Part shown: piece after piece, positions 41,516-54,200 of the stretch | Position numbering within the stretch: the first letter of the stretch is position 1 | How the letters are laid out: every line of letters begins with the position of its first letter | Translations under genes and position numbers: made by a program | Notes under the pieces: generated by a model | What the model was told of the DNA's origin: nothing | Databases searched by the model: none | What the model saw: the letters and a program-made list of their open reading frames with translations, nothing else | Source of the DNA: Lineus longissimus | Lineage: Eukaryota; Nemertea; Pilidiophora; Heteronemertea; Lineidae | Direction: 5' to 3' | DNA length: 64,000 nt | Assembly: GCF_910592395.1 (NCBI RefSeq) | Contig: NC_088325.1 | Location: 7,099,501 to 7,163,500 of the forward strand

Positions 41516-43249
41516 GTCACATAGTCTGAAGAGTTATCTGGTGCAACAACACAGGGTTGTATTGTGCTTAGATGATGACATGATGTCAAGTTGGTACAGA
41601 CCACGGCTTAGAGGAAGCAGACGAGCCCAAGCAAGTGGGTCACAGGCGCGTCTGCAGGTAAAAACTCTCCAATGACCGCGTTACAATGATGTTAATGTTG
41701 GGTTAACCTGGTCACGGATGGGTGGCATGGTCTGATTGACAGGCCACGTGGTTTGGAACACATGGTATGGAGTCTTGAGTGAGAGAAGTTAGGTCTTAAA
41801 AGGTTAGTAAGTTTAGTTTAGAATTTTGATAGAAATGGTAGTGGAGTGTGTATGATGTAAATAGTGTGTGAATAAACCAAGAAACGGATCTCATCGTCTT
41901 TTCTCTTCCTTCATCTGGATGTATGTATTTGTCTCCTGGGCAAGACAAGAACTCTTTCATAAACATAGCCTGCTCAAATTTTTATCCACTTCACACACTA
42001 TTCATTGATGAAAGTTGTGAATACAATCTCGTAAGAGATGATTTTACAGCACAAAACAGTAATAATGTGCAAATTTACCGAGGTCATCCATAAAGTATCA
42101 GTCTAAAGTGTGTAGTGCCTAATCACAGAATTAATTTTAAGCGATTCTTGTTGTATTCTTGAAAATTAATTTACAAGTTTAAAAAGCCCAAAATCGATAA
42201 ATTTTGTACATTTGCAGAAATAAATACATTCATTTGGTGGGTAGGTATAAACAATTTAACAGCAAAAGCATTTGTCCAGTATCAATAAACTTATATACAT
42301 TTTAGTAGTTAATAGAAGAAAATATTTCAAAACAAGTATAAAAATAAAAACAGTTTAAGCTTTATGTACAACAAAATGTACAAATAGCTTTATGATTTGG
42401 CTGCATGGGTTGCGTGCTAGAGTCCCAACCTTGAAATTCCTAACTAGTGGTCCCAAATTTCTCAGCACCATATGCATTTACAATCAGTATAGCTTTGTTT
42501 CATTGCAAAAACCTCTGCATGGAGTAAACATATTTATGGACTGGCTGCAGATGACAGGGTTATGCATGAGAAACAAATGCCATATCAACTTGGTTGCTCT
42601 CTCTGTGGCTTTCCCCTTCATCATGCTCATCTTAAAAAAACCTTTAAAAATTCCGAAACAAAATGAGAAAATAATCTAAGGAAATATTGACATTAAGTCA
42701 CCAAACCACCCCAACATTCACCTTTCAGGACTTGTCTTTCTTTTACCCCTTTTCAAAATGGCAGTCTCGTAAAAAATGAAAGATAAGAGTTTTGCATGAA
42801 ACAAATGTGACTTGAAGCCCTGACTGAAGCTGTGTGCTCTCAATGGCACAGCAAAACTCTTAGGGGTTGTGTGAATTAGGGGTCCAACAGGAATTTTGTC
42901 TTCATGAGGACGGATATATCCAAAACAAGGTTAAGTTACGGAAAAAATATGTATAATGATTTTTTTTTCGAAAATGACCATAAGTTTCGAATTTTCTGCC
43001 AAATGTCTCTATTACGTCAGCGGCAGCGCGAACAATCAACGAAGATTTGCCGTTTTGCCACAGGAAGTACCGTTTAGGAATAAACAAGGCTGCTTTCGCA
43101 TTAGGCGACAATTCAAGGCAGAACATTGCCGAGGCATTCTAGTCTTTGTTTTGTTATGGTTAGCCTACGTCAGACATGTCAGACACGATCGATTGATGTG
43201 TGAATGACCACATATCGACTGAGTCATCGCCGAATGCATTCTGCTCCAC

Positions 43250-43295
43250 AATGATACCACGCATGCGCGAACTTCAAATTTGCGCGGGAAGTTGC
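43250..43295. promoter_or_regulatory. NRF1/E2F-like promoter patch
   Basis: CGCATGCGCG (NRF1-like) at 43260-43269 and TTTGCGCGGGAA (E2F-like) at ~43279-43290 occur together, with a YY1-like GGCGGCCATTTTG at ~43507 nearby. CpG-rich compared with its surroundings. No gene was found on either side that it clearly serves. Confidence 0.3.
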
Positions 43296-44110
43296 GGACC
43301 TTGCTATGCGGATTACTCAGAAACTACTAGGCCGATTTAAAAAAAAATGATATTGGCATCTTCAGCTCAGTGTCTAGAAGTAATGGCGTACCTTTTACTC
43401 CCAACAACCCCTTTAAGCCACTTCATTATGATAGACCAGCTTTTCGGTCCAACAAAATCATGCGACGATGCATGCTTGAACAAGATACTGTAAACATGGA
43501 AATATCGGCGGCCATTTTGTTTGGCAATTTTGTGAAATGGCAACTTTTGTGTAATTTTAATTTAGTGTTTTGACAACTCCATGAGGCCATCATTTTTTAT
43601 TTGTTGAATAACGAATCCGCCGAGGGTCATTTTCGATAAGTGGAAAAAAAATACAAGTCCCAATGACTGTTTTTGACACTTTTTTTCTCCCCTGACCATG
43701 AAATAGAGAGAAATGAAAAAAAATTTCCTGGCAATCAATTTTTATTTGTTTGGGTCCTCTTCTATGATCTGAGACTAAGATTGATAAAAAATAAGCATGT
43801 TTTTATAGTATTTCCCCCGCCCCACATAGATTTTGAGTCATTTGGAATTTTTTTTTAAATTTCCACCCTAGATAGGTTTTGAGATTGAAGAAATTTCTTT
43901 TAAAATTTTTTTTATTCCCACCGCACCTTCATAGGTTTTGGATCTGAAGTTTCGTAATCCAACTTATTAAAGAAGTGTGGCCTAATAGTGGATTCAATTA
44001 CATTTTGTTTTTTCATGGCCATATGTTTTTGCAATTACCTGTAACGTGAGCATAAAAGGCACGCGTATATTTCCACGTATACAGTACTGGTTCAATGACT
44101 ATATATGATG

Positions 44111-45382
44111 AATGAAACGGCCAGGGGCCATTGTGCTCACTGTATAGATATTTGGTGGTTAGGAATTCATCCTGGTTAAAAAACACAGTCAAACCAATGT
44201 CGGTAAGACATGTGATGTATCTATTAAGCGAGATATTGCACTTTTTACCTTTTTTAGTTTTGGCCTCCTAGTGGCCAAGTCGAGAATCAGATCAGATCAA
44301 AATTCGGTGTCCGAAGTTACATGACGTAGGGAGGCATGCGTACCAAATTTCAAGTTCATAGCTTTAGCGGTTAAGAAACAGTGGTACTCAAACGGCCAAT
44401 TCACACCGTTTGACCTCTGTGAACTTGAAAATTAGGTCAAATCAAAAACCCATAAAATATGTGATATATCCTTGCTCTGAGTACCTACCATAAAAATATC
44501 ATTGAAAACAAGTCACTATTAAGCGAGATAATGCACTTTTTACCTTTTTTAGTTTTGGCCCCCTGGTGGCCAAGTCGAGAATCAGATCAAACCAAAATTT
44601 GGTGTCAGAGGGTTACATGACGTAGGGAGGCATGCGTACCAAATTTCAAGTTCATAGCTTTAGCGGTTAAGAAACAGTGGTACTCAAACGGCCAATTCAC
44701 ACCGTTTGACCTCTGTGAACTTGAAAATTAGGTCAAATCAAAAACCCATAAAATATGTGATATATCCTTGCTCTGAGTACCTACCATAAAAATATCATTG
44801 AAAACAAGTCACTATTAAGCGAGATAATGCACTTTTTACCTTTTTTAGTTTTGGCCCCCTGGTGGCCAAGTCGAGAATCAGATCAAACCAAAATTTGGTG
44901 TCAGAGGGTTATATGATGTAGGGAGTCATGTGTATCAAATTTCAAGTTCATAGCTTTATTGGTTAAGAAACGTGCTTTTCTTACATTCAAACGGACAATT
45001 TACGCCATTTGACCCTGTGTGACCTTGAAAATTAGGTCAAATCAAAAACCCCTATGATATGCTATGTATCCAAATAAAACATTCATGGTAGGTTACTAGG
45101 AGAACCTACCATAAATTTTTTATAGAAAATGAGTCACTTGTAAGAAAGATATTACACTTTTTAGGTTTCCACTTCTGGCCCCCTGGTGGACAAGTCAAGA
45201 ATCAGTTCGAACCGAAATTCATTGTCAGAGGTCACCTGAACTGGGGGTCCTGTGTACAAAGTTACAAGTTCATAGCTCTAGCGGTTAAAAAACGTGCCAC
45301 TGTTTTTAAAACAGGATACAGACAACGACGACGCCAACGGACACAGCGGTGTTGTATAGACTCCCCTGCGGAGAGCAAAAAA
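44111..45382 (+). repeat. Helentron/HINE-like element, copy B2
   Basis: Begins ATGAAACGGCCAGGGGCC. Four units of ~300 bp; two adjacent units (around 44300-44600 and 44600-44900) are almost identical, so the array has expanded recently. Ends with a short GAC tract and GACTCCCCTGCGGAGAGC. It lies just 3' of the DIXDC1 stop. Confidence 0.8.
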
Positions 45383-45636
45383 TACTACAACACATTACGA
45401 TTGCCGTGAATGATGCTGCCGAAAGCAGTAGCCGACTGATTAACATCGAGGAACATCCAGCAGTGAAGTGGAAAGCACAAACATCATTAATTCTTGTAGA
45501 ACGCCTGCACTTTGAAATGCCAAAATTCGGTGGCATTTTGACAGGGCATGCTACAACTCCCTGACTCGATTCTCAGGGGTAGTGACTAGTTCCAAGTTGC
45601 TGAGCATCTTTGTCTCGTTCCCGGAGCCGAGTCACA

Positions 45637-45711
45637 TCAGCCATGATCCTCTTCTACCCAGCCAACTATCTTTCCTTCCCAGCCAGGTAAGATTGTGTCA
45701 TCGTTCGAAAT
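45637..45711 (-). CDS. DIXDC1: DIXDC1 exon 14: DIX domain end and stop
   Basis: [20 protein letters not shown] then EDHG and TGA. The WEGKIVxWVEEDHG end is the DIXDC1 signature. Too short to appear as an open frame, found by homology and an exact phase match. Confidence 0.95.
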   Translation of the reverse strand: MSNDDTILPGWEGKIVGWVEEDHG

Positions 45712-48192
45712 CTGGAAAGAAGTTCGAAAGACTACGTAAGCTTTAAATACTTCAGCATGAAAAGTTGTGATTAAACCAAATGTAAGGATATGCTTTGTAA
45801 CTTGGTGTCACTTGCCAAGGCTCTTTGGCATTAATATGATATGAAGAACTTTATTAACCCTTTAGCCTAGGTGCCTGCCGTACCACCCAAACCGCCCGCC
45901 TTGTTTTGTGCTGTACCGCCCAAACTTGTCTGCCTATTCTGTGCCATCTGAAGGCTAGGTTAGGAACTAAAATACTGTCTTCAGTGACACTTGTGGTCGT
46001 CCTGGGAACACATTGCAAGTTGATTTTGTATATGGTCCTGTGTTGGGTTTTATGAAAGAATGGTGAATTTTCTACCCCTTGCATTTATTGGCTGTTTTTA
46101 TCACTGTATTATATAGAGGACATCAAGAGCATTAATGCAAATATTACTTATAATACATTTTTCTCAACTTGTTCTATCTCTTTGCAAGAAAATACAAATT
46201 CCAGGAAAACGAAGACCTCTGAGGGAAACGGCTGAATCAATTATTATACGTCTGCCGCCTAAAGGGTTCTCCTAGAGTTTATTTTCTTATGACTGCCATC
46301 AAAATTCTATCCATGTTCCTACCTCTTCCTTCACCGTCCCGAACTCTGGGTCCAGTGCCTTGAAGTGATATCGATATGCCCCAGGTTTATTCTTGTCATG
46401 GATCTGTTTGAAGTCTCCTAACGTAATCTCACCCAAGTTCTTGGGTATCGTGCACATGAATGGCGTTACGGTCCGATCAGTGAAGTAAAGGATCTTTGTT
46501 GCCTTAGGGTGTGGCCGCCCGTTCAGTTCGTCCAAGTGATCTACAAAGGCGAGATCAGACAATTGATATGCGAGCTGGAAATTAGGTGAGAAGTCACAGG
46601 TGTCTCAACTGTGGAGGCTCAACATCAGAACACGTGCCCATGAGGTGGCTCATGAGGTGGCACATAGTTTTCAACACGTCACACCAAGGATGGCGAGATA
46701 CTGTGACCCAGAAAATGTCTTCCTTTTTATTTTGCTGGTGTGGGAACAAATCACATAAACACAAGTAGCCCATTAAATACCATGCCTAGATGCAGCTGAG
46801 ACCCCTCAGTCCAAGACAGTTTTGGAAATAATGAGTCGAGAGCATGTTAGCCAGCCTATGAACTGTGGATGTATGGTGATGCATCAAAGATAGGGCGCAG
46901 CTTTTCATTTGCTGAAAGAACACTACATGATTGCTAGAGCATGGCCCAAGTAAGAAGACAGCAACAGGTAGGAGATGAAGGTTACTTGCTGCCTGCTGAC
47001 TCCTGCTTTATAAGCCTTGTCCTTACCTGATGATAAAGGTGGTTTTCTTGTATGGCCCAGCATGCTGTCGACAGAATGCTGAAAATAACAACAAATTTGA
47101 ACATGAGCAATGAGATGGAGAAGTTAAAAACAAAGCAAAGTAAATGAAATGGCCAGGGCCATTGTGCTCACCTCATGTGGAGGAAAGATGGATGAAGAGC
47201 ATTGTCTTGTGTCATGTAGTGTTAGGTTTGATGTAGGTCCAAGCAATTACAATTTCCCCAAAATGGCCAATTTACAGTACATTCGACCTCTGTGACCTTG
47301 AAAAGTAGGTCAAATCAAAGAAGACCCGGGTGACACATTGAATGGTTGTTAGAACTAGATGTACCTATGATATAAAATTGGTGCCAATCGGGCAAGTCAT
47401 TACTAGGAATAATGGCATTTTGAAGAATTTAGGATTTGGCCCCCTCCCTGGAGGCCAAACGGCAAATCAGATCGCACCAAACTTCGGTACCTGAGATCAC
47501 CTTACCAAGGGGTACATGTGTACTTAATTTGTGATCAATAGTCATTGCAGTTAAGAAACGTGCCATAGTTACGGCCCGACGGCGAATTTACGCCATTTGA
47601 CCTCTGTGACCTTGACAAGAAGGTCAAATTAAAAACCTGTGTGACATATACTGTATGGTGGTTAGATGTACCCATGATATCAAATTGGTGGCAATCGGGC
47701 AAGAAGTTAAGGAATAATCACATTTTTAAGGTTTTTGGATTTTGCCCCCTGGTGGTCAAGTGGTGAATCATATTGGACCAAACTTCGGTCCCTGAGATCA
47801 CCTGACTAAGGGGTAAATGTGTACCAAATTTGGTATCAATAGTCATTGCAGTTTAGAAACGTGCCATCGTTACATCCTAACGGCCAATTTACACCATTTG
47901 ACCTCTGTGACCTTGAAAAGGAGGTCAAATCAAAAACCCGGAGGATATATGATGCACCTTTGCTAGAAGTACCTACCATATTTTTTTCAAAATTTCCCGA
48001 CTACTATTAAGGGAGATATTGCATATTTTCACTTTTAACGTTTGGCCCCCTGGTGGCCAAACCATGAAACGAATTGGACCGAAACTTGGTCTCCCAGGTG
48101 TCATTACATAAGGGTACATGTGTACCAAGTTTCAACTCAATAGCTCTAACAGTTACGAAACGTGCCCTGCTAACGGACGACGGACGACGACG

Positions 48193-48263
<71 letters not shown>

Positions 48264-51200
48264 ACGACGGACGCCACGGTATGGGATAAGCTCACCTCTG
48301 CTAAGAGGTGAGCTAAAAAGCACAGTTCTTGTTCCAGTTGTTAGTCAGCAAACATCTTTATAGTATCACTGCTGATTGTTATCACATCACATCGCATCAC
48401 AAAAGGAGATTGAAAATATGGATGTAAAAGGCATAAAAAACGTTCATCTAGATTTAAAATGAATCCATGTATTTTATACCCAGCCATGAAAATTTTGTTC
48501 AAGAAATTGATGGCAAACTACAGGGTGGCCCAGAATTATTTTCCCTTCCACAAGAGATTCTACTGTTTATCCAATGTGTGAGGGAAAATAATTCTGGGCA
48601 ACCCTGTAGATGTACTGCTTGTTTAACGAAACACCACTCGGGTTGAGCTAAAATATTGGCCAAAACCTCGGTTTAATTTGGTCTACATTTTAGCTCCACC
48701 TTCGCGGTTTTGGTGAGACAACCAATACCTCCAGTTTGGTACCTATTCCCTAAATCTAAAATACCTGGATTTAGAACGAACCGCACTTTACAGTGTAAAT
48801 GCACATGCAAACGAAGCCTCATTTAGAATTCAACCATAACCGCTTGGGTTGTTGCAAAATGTGGGCAACGGTTATATCTGATTGGTGTGCATTCGTTCTG
48901 TCTCTATGAGGTAATTTCACTTGTCAACACTGAAAACATTGTCACACGTTTCAAATTCAACACTAATCCATGACTGGGAAATGGCAGCCACATTTTTCTG
49001 TTGATAAAAAGTTTTACAGGTCAAGTGGACTAACCTGCATGAAAGCACTCGATTGTTAGATACAAACTTAACACTCAAAGGATGACATCGAAAAAACTAG
49101 TTAGTAAGGTAAGATGAAGAGACACATTTTGGCCACACAATGATTGACAAAGATCATACGTTGATTCACTTTTCAACAAACTTTGCCAGAAGAGTATGTC
49201 GAAGCATTGTTGACCAAAGAGGCCTAAACTAGTCAGCCACAGTCAAAAATGTTTTCTCTGCAATGCAATATGACACCCTCCATATGGCAGGCACCATTTT
49301 TCAAATATCAGTCATTGAAATATGACCAATATGTCATTCTTTAAAACCACCACCATCAATGATTGGAGGGTTCTGACGCAAAAACAGACAATTGCCATAT
49401 CAAACGTTTTGGTGTGAGGGTCCAGGGCATTGGTCATACGAAGAACAGTCCATCTGCCAACTTTCGTACTGTTATTGAACTTACCACTGATGGTCAGTTT
49501 TTACTTAAAGGGACCGAGGCAGGCAAGATAAAGTTACACAAAGTCACTAATAGGGGTCTCTCCCATCTCACAGTATGTCGAAATGATTCATGCCTGTACA
49601 AGGAATATATTTAGTGCTGAATCTGACATGACCCAGGGCCCTTACTGTGTATATCAGTCACCTGAAGATGGCCAAATTACCCCCTCTGCTCCTGCCTATA
49701 GTCCCCCTATAGCGTAAAAATTTCTAATGCATTTCAATTTCATAGTGCATTTCTCAAAATTTTTCTCAAATTGTACAAAAAAGGAGATGTCAATTTTTGC
49801 ATCTGGACACTTAGTTTACCATGCTCCGACTTTTCCTTTTTGAAGTCGGAATATATACTGCAAAAGTTTGGATGACGATTCATCGGCTCTGGGGGTCACC
49901 TGAGATACCTACCCGCCGCAAATGAGTCTGTTCACTGAATAATAATTTCTCCATAAGATTCGACACCGTGATCTCCAACTTATCCAGAGTACGATGTTGG
50001 GGATCATTACGCGACAAATGATGCCGAAGATTACGGAGAGATTCATGGACGAGTCCAAACTCGTCTGGGCAAACGAGGTTCTGAAGACAGAAGACAAGGA
50101 CAGTAAGACAGATAACACACACCAAGACAGGATCGGCCGGTCACCAGGAGGAAGGCTTCGTTTATTGCAGCATTAAGTCTTGAAAAGTTTTCAAAGTGGT
50201 ATTATGGCCATATGGAATATGTCATTGTGGAGGAAGGGAAGCCAATATGGTTTAAACTCCTTGTTTGAGTATTCTCGAATATCTTGACTGGCCCCCAATA
50301 GGGTTGCAAAAATGCATTGATAATAAGGCAGAGCTGTCAACCCTCCTAGCACTATCTGAGACTGTTTGTAAGATCAGCTTCTTCAGTATTTTTGACCAAA
50401 ACATTTGTACATTTCAGTAATTTTGCAAGTGACCATCAGTACTCCCAATGGATGATGGAACTCAGGCAAGTGTTGGTGGCTTTCAGGACTATTTTTTTTA
50501 ATTTTGGGGACTAAATACTAATAAAACATAGTACTGATGGGTTGGCAGTGATGAAAATGTAAAGAATAAAGAGAGATATGGACTCTTTCTGACTTGCTGA
50601 AAACTACGAAAAACTATTGCAAAAAGTATCAGTACTCCTGGTGAAAGGCCCCAAACTGTTAGCAGAAGACACACCAACTCCTTAAAGATCTGTTAAAACA
50701 TTTAGACAAACACTATAACAGTGAACATCATTAGGTGCACAATGAGAATCTCTAACTGACTTCAAGTCATATCATTTTGCAATATAAGGTAATGTGGTAC
50801 AATTATAGCCGGTTAGTGCAATAATATGTGACCCACCATGCAAAAAGGTACTGCCGCGGTAAACTTCGCGCCCGAGACACACGCGTGCGCAATAGTTTGT
50901 TCTCCAAGCGGTACTATTTTTAGCACTGTACACACAACGGGGTGTTTTGGCGTGCAGCATCTTGAATTTTTTCGGATTTTTAACTCATGAAAACTGCCTC
51001 AAATTCCACTGGATTTTTGCTGAATAACGAAGTGGTACCTTCGGAACTTACATTCTCAAACTTGATGAATATTTAGGAAAGATTTATGGAGGATTCTGAC
51101 TGGTATCAAGTGATAATAATGGGGTTGGTGATCATCGCATTGAATTGAAACCTGCTTGTATAGAAACTACAGATTCACACCTTCACAATGGTAACAGCCA

Positions 51201-54200
51201 ACTCAAAACTGAAAATCTGCTCCCTTCCAGCCTTTTTGCATGGCGTTTCACTGATAGTTAGCTGAAAATTTGGAACATCAGAAATCACCAAAACTTGTCT
51301 CGTTTTCAAAACTGTAGCCCAATGATGCAGTTTCAATCCGAAAGAATTCAAGATACTGTTTGCCAAAAACACAGTAATTGGGGATTCCCCATTTAGTATC
51401 GAGTGCTAAAAATAGTACCACTTGTGGAAATAACTATTGCACACGCTTGAGTTGCGGGTGCTAATTTTGAATTGCCTATTTCTCGAATAATGCATTACCG
51501 CGCGGAGGTACCTTTTTTTCATGGCGGGTCAAATATGATTAAAGACTTGTAATCCCTTTTACTTTAGTTTTTTAAGAAAAGGCCTCAAGTTTCCAGAGTG
51601 AGTCTTGGCAGAAGTAGAACAAACAAATCCAGGACCCAAAGTGTTAAAGATTTGATTAGAGCATAAAAAGAGACATGTTAACACAGGAAAGATGTTATAA
51701 AACATATTCCAACATTTCAAAAAATTCACAAATTAATCACAAACTCACCCCAGGTTTTAAACTCCCAGGCTCATGATGAGAACGCATGATCTTCCCCTCC
51801 AGCTTGGCCATCATACGCTCTTGGGAGGCCACTCTTGACGATAAATTGGCCTGGAAACGAGCATCAAATAATTTTGTATAGTTATAATGACAATACACTA
51901 TAGAAATGATGAACATTATCATTCGTACCCGATTCACATTTGATTCTACTCACAAGTGCTTTGTCATACTAAAATAACACTCTGGTACATTTATTTTAAA
52001 CCACCAGATCTGTGGAGTAGACAGTCCAGGTGCCTCTCAGGCGAGGACTCGACATTCATGGCTGCCGCAGCCTGCCAGGTACCCATTCACTCTTGGGTGA
52101 AGAGAAGCAAGTTGGGTTAAGTGCCTTGCTGAAGGACAAAAGATCCTTCCGAGAGTCGAACCCGGCATTCTTACCCGACGCCACAGATCTTCCTTAAAGT
52201 TGACTCAGAATAATGACCATCACAATGAATGAACAAATTTACCACACATTTAATAAAGTAACACAAGAAGGTTATTTTTACCATTTGTGACCCGTCACAG
52301 CAAAACCAGGCGCATGTCGCACAGAAGATGAGCCTAAATGACACCAGGAGATAATGGAAAAAACTGATGTGCTCATATTTCACAAAAGGTAGAAAATAGA
52401 GAAATGAACAAACAGTCCATCTCAACCTGCCAAGCTCAGAGCGACATGCGCCTGGTTTTGCTGTGACGGGTCACACTTGATCCCAGCAGGGCCCGGTTGT
52501 TCAAACGCCGGTGTTATCAATTGACCTTGGTGTTAAGTCTAAAGGGCTTAACTGAAGGAGATAACGCCAAGTTAAATTAACGACAGTGTTTTTAGTGACA
52601 AAATTTGTTTTGAACAACCCGGCCCTGAATTTTGTTATGACAATTTTCTAAAAAAATATTTTTTGCCCCCAGTTTGGTATGTCTGCTGCATTTTTTTACC
52701 TCACCCTGAGGGTACCATTTTCACCCCCAGGGGGGGGGTCAAAATAGACAAAAAGCCCCCCCCCCGTTTTTATTTAGGAAATTAAAATCTACATGAACTG
52801 AATAAAACTGTGGTTGGTTCTTATTTTATTTTATTTTTGGGGGTTGGACCTTTTGTTTCTTAATTATTAAGATCAGCACAGATTTTGGCAAGCCATGAAG
52901 TTTCAATTTCACATCCTTGCTTAATAAATTAACCCGTGCTCAAAATTACCTCATTTTCACCAACCCTCCTCAACTTTTCACTGAGTTCCTGCATTTGACC
53001 TTTCAATGTCCTTGTAATCATATCTTTGTCCTTGACCTCATTCTCAAGGTCAAGCTTCAGCTGCTCCAGTAAGCGATCTTTATGGGCCATTTCTCTTTTT
53101 AAATCTTTCAATGACATCTCTTTTTCGTTTAAACTTTTTTGGAGATCCGTTTTTTCGGCTTCAAGATTTTGTTGCGTGAAGCCTATCCTGAGTAACTCAG
53201 CTTTCATCTGTAGAAATGCTTTTTCCTGTTCATTTAACCGCTGTTGAAGACCAGACTGAAAAAGAATCAATACATCTTTGACATTTTGCGCTCATCACTT
53301 CACATTAAGTCCACCAATTGCAACCTCGTCCCCCTCCTAATGTGTAAACTGCAGATTCTACTTCATTATGGTCTGCATCAACATAATCATGATTTTTTTC
53401 TACCTTCTTCAGTGTTTGCTCTGCACTTGGAGGTGATTTTCTCCAGGGAGTATTCCTCCTCCAAGGCGGGATGAGCATTTGTGCATGACACTACGATTAT
53501 GCGAATCTTGGCCCTAGGAATTTCGTTTACGGCACCCAGAAACAGTTGGTACCCTTGGAAAGAGGAGAGAGCGATGAATACATGTACAAAGTTTCAAGGA
53601 GAAATCTTTATTTCAAGTTACTTTGTGAAAGGTGTGAAAAGTGGTAAAAAATGGCGTAATGTGCCCCCACTGGAGACCCTTGCCGAAAAACACTGCTACG
53701 CTAAAGTATTAAATGTTGTTGTTACCTTCGTTCCCTGGAGTTCTAAACACTCATTTTTCACCCGAGATAATTCGTCCCGTAGATCACAACAAGTTTCTTC
53801 TGAATGCAAGAGGCGGTTTCTTAATACAACCTAAAATTGAAAAAATATTTGAGTTGTGATTTGCATCGACCATCACTCAGCAGTATTCAAATTCTGTTTC
53901 AGATGTCATCTTGGCTCATTTTATTCTGGACTTGAAAATGCATTCTGTATTAAAATTCCATCATGGTGCTGACCGACGTTATATCCAGGATCGACCAATG
54001 TCAACATTTCAGAGATGCCAATAAGCTAAGGCAAATAGTCTGAAATTTATTTTTGGTGAAAATCTTCCCCTTTGATCAGTATTTGCAGGCACAAAAATAG
54101 CTCTAAAATGCTAATTTTTGGTTCCATTTTTAATATTTAATTATCAACAGAAAGCTGAGAAAGAGATCTTCCCACATCATCTATCAAATTTAGTATTAAG

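Larger units (their letters stand above)
38315..44110. other. AT-rich intergenic spacer without recognisable genes
   Basis: Between the KMT2 promoter side and the repeat downstream of DIXDC1. All open frames are short and unlike known proteins. It contains the palindrome array, a 70-bp tandem duplication (40155-40290), a piggyBac-type MITE, and a GC-richer patch near 43.0-43.5 kb with promoter-like motifs. Confidence 0.6.

Noticed and set aside
41516-41960. LTR of a retrotransposon
   Set aside because: The stretch ending in AATAAACC and GTCTCCTGGG looks LTR-like, but no second copy, primer-binding site or pol-like coding is in the window.
46541-46573. Upstream acceptor for DIXDC1 exon 13 at TTTCCAG near 46573
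   Set aside because: It would join in the wrong phase after exon 12 and run into a stop. The TTTGTAG acceptor at 46541 keeps the frame.
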